Numbered from the stretch's first letter, positions 1 to 7,981 are shown. The stretch: DNA of 24,578 bases from JBAYZQ01 sp041672385 (GCA_041672385.1 JBAYZQ010000017.1:1-24578); one strand, 5' to 3'. Notes: generated from the sequence alone by a model not told the origin. Made by a program: numbers and translations.

Positions 1-743
1 CCAACTGAAATCATTACATCCCAGTCATGAACAATGTGACCTAGTATGTTTTGTGGAACATCTTTAGAAGTAAGAATCTCTACACAATCAGGATGGCCTT
101 TTGCCTTAGTTAAATCAAGTTTTACTATTTTTGCCCTTGGATAAGCTGACCGAAGGACTCTTAAATGAAGCATACCTTCAAGGTGAATATCATCGGCAAA
201 CTCTCCCCTACCCATAGCCTTTGGAATTGCATCAGGTCTTATGTAAGGCATGTTAAGACGAGGAACTTGATTAATATCTGGAGTAGGAAGATTTTCCCTT
301 AGATATCTAGCAACTTCAAGAATTGCTTTTTCTATTTTTTTGTATCCTGTACATCGGCAAATATTTCCTCTTAGGGCAAATTGAATTTCCTCTAGACTTG
401 GATTGAGATTTTTTTTAAGAAGTGCCTTTGCTGACATTATCATACCAGGAGTACAAAACCCACATTGAACCGCCCCTTCTTTGGCAAAGCAATATCCGTA
501 AACAGCTTGCTCTCTTAAGGAAAGACCTTCAATTGTAGTAACATGAGCTCCTTCAAGTTTTGAAGTTTTAACAATACAGCTTTTCATAGCTTTATCATCA
601 ATAATTACGGTACAAGAACCACAAGAACCTTCATCACAGCCGTCTTTAGTTCCATAAAGCCCAAGATTTTCCCTTAAAAAATGCAATAACTTTTTGTCTT
701 GGTCTGTTTTAATTAAATGAGAATTTACATAAAAAGAGTACAA
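1..743 (-). CDS. Xanthine dehydrogenase-type molybdenum hydroxylase, fused [2Fe-2S] and Mo subunits (partial)
   Basis: This is the N-terminal 247 codons of an enzyme that runs off the left edge. Residues 1-75 form a plant-type [2Fe-2S] domain with CDEGSCGSC at 36-44 and a further Cys at 56. Residues 76-150 form the second [2Fe-2S] domain, with CGFC at 94-97 and CRC at 129-131. From about residue 165 the chain continues without a break into the start of the molybdopterin-binding large subunit (IRPDAIPKAMGRGEFADD). Two subunits that are usually separate are therefore one polypeptide here, as in the fused, often selenium-dependent, xanthine dehydrogenases of anaerobes. I chose the TTG start at 743 because a GGAGG sits 8 bases upstream and there is no in-frame ATG near it. 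The enzyme probably oxidises a purine or another N-heterocycle in the cytoplasm. Xanthine as the substrate is inference, because the catalytic part is outside the window. Confidence 0.88.
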   Translation of the reverse strand, partial: MYSFYVNSHLIKTDQDKKLLHFLRENLGLYGTKDGCDEGSCGSCTVIIDDKAMKSCIVKTSKLEGAHVTTIEGLSLREQAVYGYCFAKEGAVQCGFCTPGMIMSAKALLKKNLNPSLEEIQFALRGNICRCTGYKKIEKAILEVARYLRENLPTPDINQVPRLNMPYIRPDAIPKAMGRGEFADDIHLEGMLHLRVLRSAYPRAKIVKLDLTKAKGHPDCVEILTSKDVPQNILGHIVHDWDVMISV

Positions 744-794
744 GAGACAAACCTCCACTTATAAAAATATACAAGTTGCTTAGCTTCAGGCTGG

Positions 795-817
795 ATACCT
801 GCGGTCTGTAATACCTG
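795..817 (-). repeat. Direct repeat in the 5' leader of the molybdenum hydroxylase gene
   Basis: ATACCTG occurs twice on the plus strand (795-801 and 811-817), 16 bases apart. In the transcript these read CAGGTAT twice, followed by a single CCTG. Either CAGG could pair with that CCTG, so two mutually exclusive hairpins are possible. The repeats lie just downstream of the predicted transcription start. They could be a regulator's half-sites or a small RNA switch. I do not recognise a known riboswitch. Confidence 0.4.
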
Positions 818-825
818 TTAGTTTT

Positions 826-854
826 ATTATCAAACATTAGCTTTTGTTTGTCAA
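826..854 (-). promoter_or_regulatory. Sigma-70-type promoter of the molybdenum hydroxylase gene
   Basis: On the minus strand, TTGACA (849-854) and GATAAT (826-831) are separated by exactly 17 bases. This is the best promoter match in the window. Transcription should start near 819, giving a leader of about 75 bases before the TTG start. Confidence 0.7.
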
Positions 855-896
855 CTTTTTACCAACTTATAAAATTTTCTATTGTTAAAATTAATA

Positions 897-917
897 TTAG
901 ACTTTTTATGAGTCTAA
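897..917. repeat. Inverted repeat in the xdh-rnf divergent intergenic region
   Basis: TTAGACT (897-903) and AGTCTAA (911-917) form a perfect 7-bp inverted repeat with a 7-base spacer. It lies about 110 bases upstream of rnfG, between divergent genes. It could be an operator for the rnf operon. It does not match the Rex consensus. No convincing -35/-10 pair for rnf is visible nearby. Confidence 0.4.
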
Positions 918-1025
918 AAAGATAAAAAGAATAAAATTTGTACTATATAGACCTTGAAAAAAAAGTTTAAGAATTAGACAATACAAAATTGTTGAAGTTT
1001 TTTTAAAATTTTTAAGGAGTTACCC

Positions 1026-1559
1026 GTGGAAAAGAAAATGCCAGCATGGATTGCCCTTCTAATAATTACTCTAATAGCAGGATTATTATTGGGTTTAACA
1101 GATTACATAACAAGAGATAAAATCGCACAAGTAGCTATGAAAGCTGCAAATGAATCCAGAATAGTTGTTTTTCCTGAAGCTAATGATTTTAAGCAACAAG
1201 AAGTAGATGACAGTTCAATTGATAATTATTATTTAGCTCTACTTGATGATAAGACAATAGGTTATACTAGTCAAACCACAGTTCAAGGTTACGGTGGAGA
1301 GATTGAAGTAATTGTAGGAATGGATACAACTGGAAAAATAACCGGAATTTCTGTTGGCGGACCAAATTTTTCTGAAACAGCTGGCTTAGGGTCAAAAACA
1401 AAAGAACCTGAATTTACTTCACAATTTGTAGGACTTACCACTCCATTAGTAGTAAAAGAAAATATAAACGCAGTAAGTAGCGCAACGATTTCATCTACAG
1501 CAGTAACTAAAGCTGTAAATATTTGTGTTGATTACATGATTAAAAAAGCAGGAATTTAA
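1026..1559 (+). CDS. rnfG: Rnf complex subunit G (FMN-binding)
   Basis: RnfG carries a covalently bound FMN and passes electrons within the membrane-bound Rnf complex, which couples ferredoxin:NAD+ oxidoreduction to Na+ or H+ transport. One N-terminal membrane anchor (residues 7-24) is followed by an extracytoplasmic FMN-binding domain. The flavinylation motif SSATISS lies at 151-157, with Thr154 the expected FMN attachment site. The length of 177 residues is normal for the family. The start is GTG at 1026: AAGGAG lies 6 bases upstream, while the in-frame ATG at 1038 is 18 bases from it. This is the first gene of the six-gene operon, although in many clostridial operons rnfG comes third. The FMN transferase that would flavinylate it is not in this window. 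Confidence 0.93.
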   Translation: MEKKMPAWIALLIITLIAGLLLGLTDYITRDKIAQVAMKAANESRIVVFPEANDFKQQEVDDSSIDNYYLALLDDKTIGYTSQTTVQGYGGEIEVIVGMDTTGKITGISVGGPNFSETAGLGSKTKEPEFTSQFVGLTTPLVVKENINAVSSATISSTAVTKAVNICVDYMIKKAGI

Positions 1560-1586
1560 TAAAAATGGAAATTCAAGGAGTTTTTT

Positions 1587-2909
1587 ATGCAATATAAAAC
1601 GTTTAAAGGTGGAATTCATCCTTTAGCACGTGAAAAAGGTGGAAAAACAGCTTCAAAGGATGTCTCAACAAAGGAGTTTATTTCCGATACGGTTATTATT
1701 CCTATGAGCATGCATATTGGAGCGCCAAGCAAGCCTTGTGTAAACAAAGGTGACTATGTAAAAGTAGGCCAAGTCATAGGGGAACCTCAAGGAGGTCTTG
1801 GGCTTCCTGTACATGCCAGTGTTTCAGGAACCGTAATAAGCATCGACCAGAAAAGTCTTCTTTCGCCGGGACAGGTAACTTGTATTACAATCCAAAATGA
1901 TTTTAAAGACGAATGGGTCGAAACAAAACCTCTTGGATCAACAATTGAAGAAATTGATCCTAAAGAAATAATTCCAGCTATAAAAAATGCAGGAATTGCA
2001 GGTATGGGAGGTGCAAGTTTCCCTACCCACATAAAACTTTCCGTTCGTGAAGGGCAACATTGTGATACTATTATTGCCAATGGATGTGAATGTGAAACCT
2101 TTTTAACTGCAGATAATCGTTTGATGATTGAAGAACCTGAAAAAGTAGTAAATGGCCTTTTAATTGTTTTAAAGGCAATGAATGTTACCCGTGGTGTCAT
2201 TGCTATCGAAAGCAATAAGCCAGAAGCCATTAAGAAAATTAAAAATGCTGCAAAATCAACTAATATTGAGGTAGTTGTTTTAAAAACTAAATATCCTCAA
2301 GGTGGTGAAAAACAGCTTATTCAAGTAATTACTGGAAAAGAAGTTCCTACTGGAAAACTTCCAATTGATGCAAATACAATTGTACTTAATGTCGGAACTT
2401 GTAAAGCAATAAGGGATGCAATTTTTGAAGGAAGACCTTTGATTGATAGAATTACCACAGTAACTGGAATTGTAAATAACCCAGGTAACTTAAAAGTTAG
2501 AATTGGAACCATTCTTGCCGACATGGTCGGAGAATGTGGTGGTTATTCTGGTGAAGTTGGAAAAATAGTATCTGGCGGTGGAATGACAGGATTAAGTTGT
2601 CCTAATGAAGATATTCCAGTACTTAAAGCTACAAGTGGTTTTGTAATTTATCCAACAGCAAAATCAATATCCTTAGCAGAAGAACCTTGTATAAGATGTG
2701 GTCGTTGTGTTGAAGCCTGTCCATTAAGATTAGATCCATACCTTTTGAAAAATCTTTGTGATGCTGGAAAAATTGAAGAAGCAAAACTTAATAATATTAT
2801 GGATTGTTGTTTTTGCGGAACCTGCTCCTATGTATGCCCAAGCAAACGTTGGATTACAGTTTCAATAAAGAATACCCGTGAAATAATGAAAAAGGAGGTT
2901 AAAAAATGA
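1587..2909 (+). CDS. rnfC: Rnf complex subunit C (NADH/FMN- and Fe-S-binding)
   Basis: RnfC is the peripheral cytoplasmic subunit where NAD(H) is thought to react through FMN. The N-terminal region (about 1-110) is the RnfC barrel-sandwich domain. The glycine-rich nucleotide/FMN loop GMGGASFPTHIK is at 139-150, as in complex I subunit NuoF. A SLBB-type segment follows. The C-terminus has two [4Fe-4S] motifs: Cys368, 371, 374 and 378, and Cys407, 410, 413 and 417. The length of 440 residues is typical of the short RnfC of anaerobes, which lacks the long repetitive tail seen in some proteobacteria. AAGGAG precedes the ATG. The stop overlaps the rnfD start by 4 bases (ATGA), which suggests translational coupling. 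Confidence 0.96.
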   Translation: MQYKTFKGGIHPLAREKGGKTASKDVSTKEFISDTVIIPMSMHIGAPSKPCVNKGDYVKVGQVIGEPQGGLGLPVHASVSGTVISIDQKSLLSPGQVTCITIQNDFKDEWVETKPLGSTIEEIDPKEIIPAIKNAGIAGMGGASFPTHIKLSVREGQHCDTIIANGCECETFLTADNRLMIEEPEKVVNGLLIVLKAMNVTRGVIAIESNKPEAIKKIKNAAKSTNIEVVVLKTKYPQGGEKQLIQVITGKEVPTGKLPIDANTIVLNVGTCKAIRDAIFEGRPLIDRITTVTGIVNNPGNLKVRIGTILADMVGECGGYSGEVGKIVSGGGMTGLSCPNEDIPVLKATSGFVIYPTAKSISLAEEPCIRCGRCVEACPLRLDPYLLKNLCDAGKIEEAKLNNIMDCCFCGTCSYVCPSKRWITVSIKNTREIMKKEVKK

Positions 2910-3829
2910 ATCTAAGAATGTCAACAGCCCCTCATATCAAAAGTTCTGATACAACAAGTTCTTTGATGAGGAATGTTATAATTGCTTTAATTCCATGTAC
3001 AATGGCAAGCATTTACTTTTTTGGACTAAATGCCATAATACTAATTTTAGTTTCAATTGCTTCAGCAGTATTAAGCGAGTTTATTTTTGAAAAACTAAGC
3101 CATAAGAAAGTAACAATAAACGATGGCTCTGCTTTTTTAACTGGATTGCTTCTTGCTTTGAATATTCCTTCTTCCGCTCCTTGGTGGATTGCTTTAATAG
3201 GAAGCGCTTTTGCAATAATCATAGTTAAGCAACTATTTGGGGGACTAGGTGGAAACTTTATCAACCCAGCTTTGGGTGCTCGTGGAATGTTGGTTGTCTC
3301 TTGGGCTTCCATCATGACTACTTTCACAACTCCAACGGGATTTGCTGCAGCTGATGCGGTTACTAGTGCAACTCCACTGGCTACTAACTCAGCAGATTAT
3401 ACAACTCTTTTATTTGGGAATATTCCAGGAACCATGGGTGAAACAAGTAAAATAATGATTCTTTTGGGTCTTGCCTTTTTACTAATAACAAGAACTATAA
3501 AGTGGAGAATTCCAGTAGTTACTCTTGCTTCTACTGCATTTTTCTCTTTTATTTTTGGAAGTGACCCTTTATATGCAGTTTTAGCTGGAGGAATTATGTT
3601 TGGGGCTGTATTTATGGCAACTGATTATGTAACTAGCCCAATGACGGCTGCTGGTCAATATATCTATTCTGTAGGAATCGGCCTTCTTGTAGTAATAATT
3701 AGAGTTTTTGGTAATTATCCAGAGGGTGTAACCTTTGCTATCATTCTCATGAATGTAGTTACTGGATTAATTGATAAATACTGCAGAGAAAGAGTCTATG
3801 GTCATTCAAAAGGAGAAAAACATGAGTAA
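2906..3829 (+). CDS. rnfD: Rnf complex subunit D (membrane, FMN-binding)
   Basis: RnfD is an integral membrane subunit homologous to NqrB and forms part of the ion channel of the Rnf complex. The 307-residue chain has many hydrophobic helices (for example 23-58, 93-110, 176-190 and 250-275). The conserved motif TSATPLA at 153-159 includes Thr156, the expected covalent FMN site. GGLGGNFINPALGARG at 112-127 is the typical family signature. The gene starts in the ATGA overlap with rnfC, with AAAGGAGG a few bases upstream inside rnfC. It ends in an 8-base overlap with rnfE. Confidence 0.96.
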   Translation: MNLRMSTAPHIKSSDTTSSLMRNVIIALIPCTMASIYFFGLNAIILILVSIASAVLSEFIFEKLSHKKVTINDGSAFLTGLLLALNIPSSAPWWIALIGSAFAIIIVKQLFGGLGGNFINPALGARGMLVVSWASIMTTFTTPTGFAAADAVTSATPLATNSADYTTLLFGNIPGTMGETSKIMILLGLAFLLITRTIKWRIPVVTLASTAFFSFIFGSDPLYAVLAGGIMFGAVFMATDYVTSPMTAAGQYIYSVGIGLLVVIIRVFGNYPEGVTFAIILMNVVTGLIDKYCRERVYGHSKGEKHE

Positions 3830-4442
3830 AAAAAATCTTAAAGGTATTTTCCTGAATGGTATTTTAGATGAAAATCCTACCTTCAGGCTTGTACTTGGAA
3901 CCTGTCCAACTCTCGCAGTTACCACTTCTGCCTCAAATGGTGTTGGAATGGGAATTGCTGCTACTATAGTTCTCATGGGATCTAATTTGGTTATTTCTAG
4001 CTTAAGAAATTTTATTCCAAAAAAAGTAAGAATTCCAAGTTTTATTGTAATTATTTGTATGTTTGTAACAATTGTTCAAATGCTTTTAAAAGCCTATTTA
4101 CCGGATTTAAATGATGCTTTGGGAGTTTTTATTCCCTTGATAGTTGTAAACTGTATCATTCTTGCAAGAGCAGAGGCCTTTGCAAGTAAGAATGCCCCTT
4201 TGGCATCCTTGACTGATGGCCTTGGTATGGGACTTGGTTTTACACTTTCTCTTACATTAATGGGAACTATTCGTGAACTCATTGGTGCTGGAACAATTTT
4301 CGGAGTAACAATTTTAGGCGCTTCTTATGATCCAATGAAACTTGTTACTGTTCCTGCTGGAGGATTTTTAACTTATGGTCTTCTTTTAGGAATAATTAAT
4401 GCAATTACAAATAAAAAGAAAAATAAAAAGGGGGATAAATAA
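3822..4442 (+). CDS. rnfE: Rnf complex subunit E (membrane)
   Basis: RnfE is a six-helix membrane protein paired with its homologue RnfA. Together they form the inverted-repeat core of the pump and hold an intramembrane iron-sulfur centre between conserved cysteines. Both cysteine regions are visible: GTCPTLAVTT near residue 28 and VVNCIILARAEAF near 110. I start the gene at ATG 3822, preceded by AAAGGAG, rather than at the upstream in-frame ATG at 3771. The upstream start would overlap rnfD by about 60 bases, lacks a ribosome binding site and adds residues not seen in the family. The resulting 206 residues is the usual length. The last base of its stop codon is the first base of rnfA (TAATG). 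Confidence 0.95.
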   Translation: MSKKNLKGIFLNGILDENPTFRLVLGTCPTLAVTTSASNGVGMGIAATIVLMGSNLVISSLRNFIPKKVRIPSFIVIICMFVTIVQMLLKAYLPDLNDALGVFIPLIVVNCIILARAEAFASKNAPLASLTDGLGMGLGFTLSLTLMGTIRELIGAGTIFGVTILGASYDPMKLVTVPAGGFLTYGLLLGIINAITNKKKNKKGDK

Positions 4443-5020
4443 TGAGTGAGATTAATATTCTTTCCTTCTTTGTTGCCTGTGTTATAACAAATAACTTTAT
4501 CTTTTCAAGATTCTTAGGTGTATGTCCTTTCCTTGGAGTATCAAAACAAGTAAGTACCGCTTTTGGAATGGGAGTTGCTGTTACTTTTGTAATGACTTTT
4601 GCTTCTTTGTTTACTTACTTTATTTACTATGGAGTATTAGTCACCTTGAAAATTGAATTCATGAGTACAATTTCCTTTATTTTGGTCATTGCAACTTTGG
4701 TTCAGTTTTTGGAAATGGCAATTAAAAAATTCTTTCCTGCCTTGTACCCTTCATTTGGAATCTACCTTCCGTTGATTACCACCAACTGTGCTGTACTTGG
4801 TGTAACAGTAATTAACATTAACGAAAGCTATAATTTACTTTATTCAGTAATGAATGGTTTCTTTGGAGCTCTAGGTTTCACACTGGCAATTGTTCTTATG
4901 GCCGGTGTTCGTGAAAGACTTGAAAATTCTAACATACCTGAAAGTATGAAGGGATTTCCAATTAGCCTTGTTTCCGCTTGTCTTATGGCAATCGGATTTA
5001 TGGGTTTTGCAGGAATATAA
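4442..5020 (+). CDS. rnfA: Rnf complex subunit A (membrane)
   Basis: RnfA is the membrane partner of RnfE and is homologous to it in inverted topology. The 192-residue chain begins with the diagnostic NNFIFSRFLGVCPFLGVS (residues 17-34). A second cysteine region, TTNCAVLGVTV, is near residue 115. These cysteines are the expected ligands of the intramembrane Fe-S centre. The hydrophobic segments fit six helices. The gene starts on the rnfE stop codon (TAATG), so translation is probably coupled, and it is followed after 12 bases by rnfB. Confidence 0.97.
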   Translation: MSEINILSFFVACVITNNFIFSRFLGVCPFLGVSKQVSTAFGMGVAVTFVMTFASLFTYFIYYGVLVTLKIEFMSTISFILVIATLVQFLEMAIKKFFPALYPSFGIYLPLITTNCAVLGVTVININESYNLLYSVMNGFFGALGFTLAIVLMAGVRERLENSNIPESMKGFPISLVSACLMAIGFMGFAGI

Positions 5021-5032
5021 GGAGTATAAATT

Positions 5033-5827
5033 ATGAGTATTTTATATACTGCTCTTTCACTCGGAGTTCTTGGTACAATCTGTGGTCTTCTTTTATCTTT
5101 AGCTTATAAAAAGTTAAATGTAAAAACTGACCCTAGGATTGAACAAATTACTGAGTGTCTGGGTGGAGCAAACTGTGGAGGCTGTGGATATGCTGGATGT
5201 GAAGCTTTTGCTCAAGCAGTTTTAGAGGGTAAAGCTGATCCTGCTTTATGCGTATCTGCTCCAGATGAAAAGCTAAAAGAAATTGGAAAAATTATGGGAA
5301 TTGATGTTACACCAACCCAAAAAAAAGTAGCAGTTGTTCTTTGTCATGGATGTGATGGAATTGCTAAACCAAGATACACCTATGATGGATTAAAAAGCTG
5401 TTTACTAGCTAGTTCAATGGCTGGTGGTCCAAAACTTTGTGAATTTTCTTGTGTTGGTCTTGGAGACTGTGTTAAGGCCTGTCCTTTTGGTGCTTTATCA
5501 ATTGAAAAAGGTTTAGCAAAAGTAAACAATGAATTATGTACTGGGTGTGGAACATGTATTCCAGTATGCCCACGTTCAATTCTTGAATTAATGCCTTATG
5601 CAAAAAATGCTATTGTTAGATGTAAAAACACAAATGTAGCTAGAGTAGCAAGAGCTTCCTGCTCTTCAGCTTGTATTGGCTGCAAAAAATGTGAAAGAAC
5701 CTGCCAACATGATGCTATTCATGTAATAAACGGTGTAGCCATTGTAGATAATGACAAATGTACTGGTTGTAGTGAATGTGTTGAAGGTTGCCCATGTAAC
5801 TGTATTGATATGGGACCTGCAGATTAG
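5033..5827 (+). CDS. rnfB: Rnf complex subunit B (polyferredoxin)
   Basis: RnfB is the likely entry or exit point for ferredoxin electrons on the cytoplasmic side. A single N-terminal membrane helix (3-25) is followed by the four-cysteine Fe4S domain (Cys42, 48, 51, 56; GGANCGGCGYAGCEAF). Four ferredoxin-type [4Fe-4S] motifs then follow: Cys136/140/146/150, 169/172/175/179, 214/217/220/224 and 243/246/249/253. That is more clusters than in the short proteobacterial RnfB and matches the longer form of anaerobes. At 264 residues it is complete, ending in the typical CPCNCIDM. It is the last gene of the operon and is followed by a strong terminator. Confidence 0.96.
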   Translation: MSILYTALSLGVLGTICGLLLSLAYKKLNVKTDPRIEQITECLGGANCGGCGYAGCEAFAQAVLEGKADPALCVSAPDEKLKEIGKIMGIDVTPTQKKVAVVLCHGCDGIAKPRYTYDGLKSCLLASSMAGGPKLCEFSCVGLGDCVKACPFGALSIEKGLAKVNNELCTGCGTCIPVCPRSILELMPYAKNAIVRCKNTNVARVARASCSSACIGCKKCERTCQHDAIHVINGVAIVDNDKCTGCSECVEGCPCNCIDMGPAD

Positions 5828-5864
5828 ACAATTAATAATTAAAAGCTAGATCTTTTATGATAAA

Positions 5865-5908
5865 ATACTTCCAAAGTTAACACATGATTACTTTGGAAGT
5901 ATTTTTTT
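5865..5908 (+). terminator. Rho-independent terminator after the rnf operon
   Basis: ATACTTCCAAAGT (5865-5877) pairs perfectly with ACTTTGGAAGTAT (5890-5902) across a 12-base loop, followed by a T-run to 5908. The flanking A/T bases extend the stem further. Because the facing gene on the minus strand ends at 5934, the element may stop transcription from both sides. Confidence 0.92.
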
Positions 5909-5933
5909 AGAAAAAAAATTAAAATTCAACTAA

Positions 5934-6902
5934 CTAAACAAACTGTTTTATTTGGTTAAAAAGATTTTCCGTATAAATTTTAAATCCTTCTTCTGTGGGG
6001 TGCAAAACATCAGGGCCAAATAAGTTCTTGTCATGAGGGACTAATTTCATACCATCAATTATATTAAAATTATTGTATTTATTGGCAGAATCAACAATAG
6101 CACTTGTAACATTAGCTAAAGTCCCACTTTTACGAACTACCTTATAATCCTGCCTCCAAATTGGTGTAATAACAAAAACTAAAACATTCGGATATACTCT
6201 ACTCAACTTATTAAAAAATAAATTAATCTTATTTTTAATAAAATCCATGGAATCACACAGTTCCCAATCATTTGTTCCAAAAGCAACTGTAATAATGCTA
6301 GGATTAATTTTTAAATTTTCATCTATTGTTTCACTTTCAAAGGTATATCCATCCATACCTTGATTAAGTAAATCCATATTCAATTTCATCGACAGCATAA
6401 CAGGATAGGTAAATCGAGGAAACTTTGAAACATACCCCTGTGTAATAGAATCCCCAAAGCTTAAAAGCAATTTCTTTTTGGTTTCTATATATTCAATATC
6501 TTTTATTTCAAAATTCTTTATCCTAGCATCAGTACCATGAGGAAAATAAACCGTAAATTTTTTCTTATTTTCTACTTCTGTAGAAAAAACAAAATGAAAT
6601 TTTTTCTCATGTTCATTATTAAAGATAACACTATTAACATAATTTCCGTTTAGGAAAATATCAAAATTTGCATAAAATTGGTTATAATTTCCTGTTATTA
6701 CATCAAAGGAAAAGGAAAAAGAAGAACTAAAAAATTCAATGCAAGTCCCCGAAGTAAAATTTCCATTGATTATATTTTTAGAACTTACTTTATTGAAAGC
6801 TGCTAATTGTTTTTTAGAAAGTCTAACTGGCACAACATATCCATCTTTCTCTTCTATTACACATAAACAATTTTTAAAAAGTTTCTTATAATCTACTTCC
6901 AT
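5934..6902 (-). CDS. SGNH/GDSL-family hydrolase with N-terminal beta domain
   Basis: The C-terminal half (about 143-322) is an SGNH hydrolase domain. It shows block I GDSIT with catalytic Ser152, a block II Gly182, block III GTND with Asn211, and block V DVLHP with Asp298 and His301, so the catalytic set looks complete. Residues 1-140 are rich in aromatic and beta-prone stretches and probably form a jelly-roll accessory domain, as in several deacetylating SGNH esterases. No signal peptide is visible, so the protein should be cytoplasmic. It probably removes acyl groups (acetyl from a sugar or glycan is the commonest role), but the substrate cannot be read from the sequence. AGGAG lies upstream of the ATG. 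The gene stands alone, with its own promoter near 7065-7093. Confidence 0.85.
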   Translation of the reverse strand: MEVDYKKLFKNCLCVIEEKDGYVVPVRLSKKQLAAFNKVSSKNIINGNFTSGTCIEFFSSSFSFSFDVITGNYNQFYANFDIFLNGNYVNSVIFNNEHEKKFHFVFSTEVENKKKFTVYFPHGTDARIKNFEIKDIEYIETKKKLLLSFGDSITQGYVSKFPRFTYPVMLSMKLNMDLLNQGMDGYTFESETIDENLKINPSIITVAFGTNDWELCDSMDFIKNKINLFFNKLSRVYPNVLVFVITPIWRQDYKVVRKSGTLANVTSAIVDSANKYNNFNIIDGMKLVPHDKNLFGPDVLHPTEEGFKIYTENLFNQIKQFV

Positions 6903-7064
6903 ATTTTCATTCTCCTGTTGGGTTTATTTGAAAGATATTTAAACAACTCATAAAACAATTATCTTTCCTATTGGTCTATACCGAAATATTATTTAAGAAA
7001 TCGCTAATACATTTAACTTTTATTAAAAATTAGATTTTTCTTTACTTCATTCAAATAATATAAT

Positions 7065-7093
7065 GTTATAATATTATTTTATTTGCAAGTCAA
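7065..7093 (-). promoter_or_regulatory. Probable promoter of the SGNH hydrolase gene
   Basis: On the minus strand, TTGACT (7088-7093) and TATAAC (7065-7070) are separated by 17 bases. Transcription would start near 7058 and leave a leader of about 155 bases before the ATG at 6902. I see no clear structure in that AT-rich leader. The rest of the 6903-7176 gap holds nothing else I can support. Confidence 0.5.
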
Positions 7094-7176
7094 TAAACCC
7101 TTTTAATAATTTTTTATTATCTTCCAGAGGAACAAAAAAATTAAAATGATACAATAAGATTAAGAAATTATTTCAT

Positions 7177-7845
7177 TTATAGGTAAAATTTGTTATTTTT
7201 TAGCAAATAAAGACTTTGAGCTTTATTTATCCCGGAATAATTATTAAATATTTCTTCAAATCGATGTGAAATTTCTTTAAAAGCTGAAAGAAGTAATCTA
7301 CTATCAACTTTTCTTTTTACTTCAAAATTACCCGAAATTCTATAAACCCAAGTAGGATCAACATATCTTCTATTAAATCTATCAGGTATTTCATAACGCA
7401 CAAATTCTTGGGGTAATCGTCTATTACCCTTTATTTCAAATAACTTTCCAGTTATGTTACTATGAATAAAATCTGGATTCATCTCTTCCCCTTGGTAACC
7501 TTTAATATCATTTTGAATTGTTTGCAACAACCTTGTTCCTAGAAAATCGACATAAACTAATTTAAAGCCTTTCAATTTTTCTATGATTTTAGTTTTCAGA
7601 AATTCACAAGAAATAAACTGAAGTTCTTCAAAAAAATAATTTAAAGAAGGAATCATTAAAAATTGAACCAAAAGAGATTGAGAAGAAACCTTTATCAATT
7701 TTAACTCATCCAAAGAAGCACAAACTGTATATCCTTCTTTTTCAATCTTATTTGAAAATCCAAATTTCTTTAAAGATTTCCAATCAATATTCCATTTTAA
7801 ATTTTCATTAAAATACATAATAAGCATAGCACTTTTCTTTTCCAT
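7177..7845 (-). CDS. Unrecognised protein, 222 residues
   Basis: I do not recognise this family. The chain is 222 residues, soluble, and rich in Lys, Phe and Leu, without a signal peptide or membrane segment. The middle (about 130-175) is the most distinctive part, with charged and aromatic residues such as EIKGNRRLPQEF, RFNRRYVDPTWVYR and FEVKRK. Cysteines are few and no catalytic motif stands out. The gene has a good ribosome binding site (AGAAGGGG) and a plausible promoter. Its start region is embedded in an 8-bp inverted repeat (7854-7881), so its expression is probably controlled. It lies 136 bases downstream of a uracil-DNA glycosylase gene on the same strand but has its own promoter signals. 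The open frame and signals make a real gene likely. Its function is unknown. Confidence 0.75.
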   Translation of the reverse strand: MEKKSAMLIMYFNENLKWNIDWKSLKKFGFSNKIEKEGYTVCASLDELKLIKVSSQSLLVQFLMIPSLNYFFEELQFISCEFLKTKIIEKLKGFKLVYVDFLGTRLLQTIQNDIKGYQGEEMNPDFIHSNITGKLFEIKGNRRLPQEFVRYEIPDRFNRRYVDPTWVYRISGNFEVKRKVDSRLLLSAFKEISHRFEEIFNNYSGINKAQSLYLLKNNKFYL

Positions 7846-7853
7846 TTTTTTCC

Positions 7854-7911
7854 CCTTCTAAAGTTATATTAAATTAGAAGGAAAATATAAAAATAGCTTT
7901 TTAGTAGTTAA
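7854..7911 (-). promoter_or_regulatory. Promoter with inverted repeat covering the transcription start and ribosome binding site
   Basis: On the minus strand, TTAACT (7906-7911) and TATATT (7884-7889) are 16 bases apart. Immediately downstream is the inverted repeat CCTTCTAA (7874-7881) / TTAGAAGG (7854-7861), with 12 bases between the arms. The proximal arm contains the ribosome binding site of the 7845 start. The repeat could be a repressor operator at the start site. It could also be an RNA hairpin that hides the ribosome binding site, provided transcription starts at or before its first base. Confidence 0.45.
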
Positions 7912-7981
7912 ACTAAGTAGAAGGAAATGCTTTTTTAAAAAACCTTATCAAGAGGAATTTCAGCTAAACAAATTTTAAGCT

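Noticed and set aside
880..900. Rex-like site upstream of rnfG (TTGTTAA...)
   Set aside because: Only the left half fits. The right half does not read TTAACAA, so I did not annotate it.
1787..2230. 147-codon open frame antisense to rnfC
   Set aside because: It is a shadow of a strongly conserved gene, without a ribosome binding site or recognisable product. Similar antisense frames at 2321-2524, 3013-3327, 14895-15158 and in the synthetase genes were dropped for the same reason.
3771..3821. Longer in-frame start for rnfE
   Set aside because: It would overlap rnfD by about 60 bases, has no ribosome binding site and adds an atypical N-terminus. ATG 3822 has AAAGGAG just upstream.
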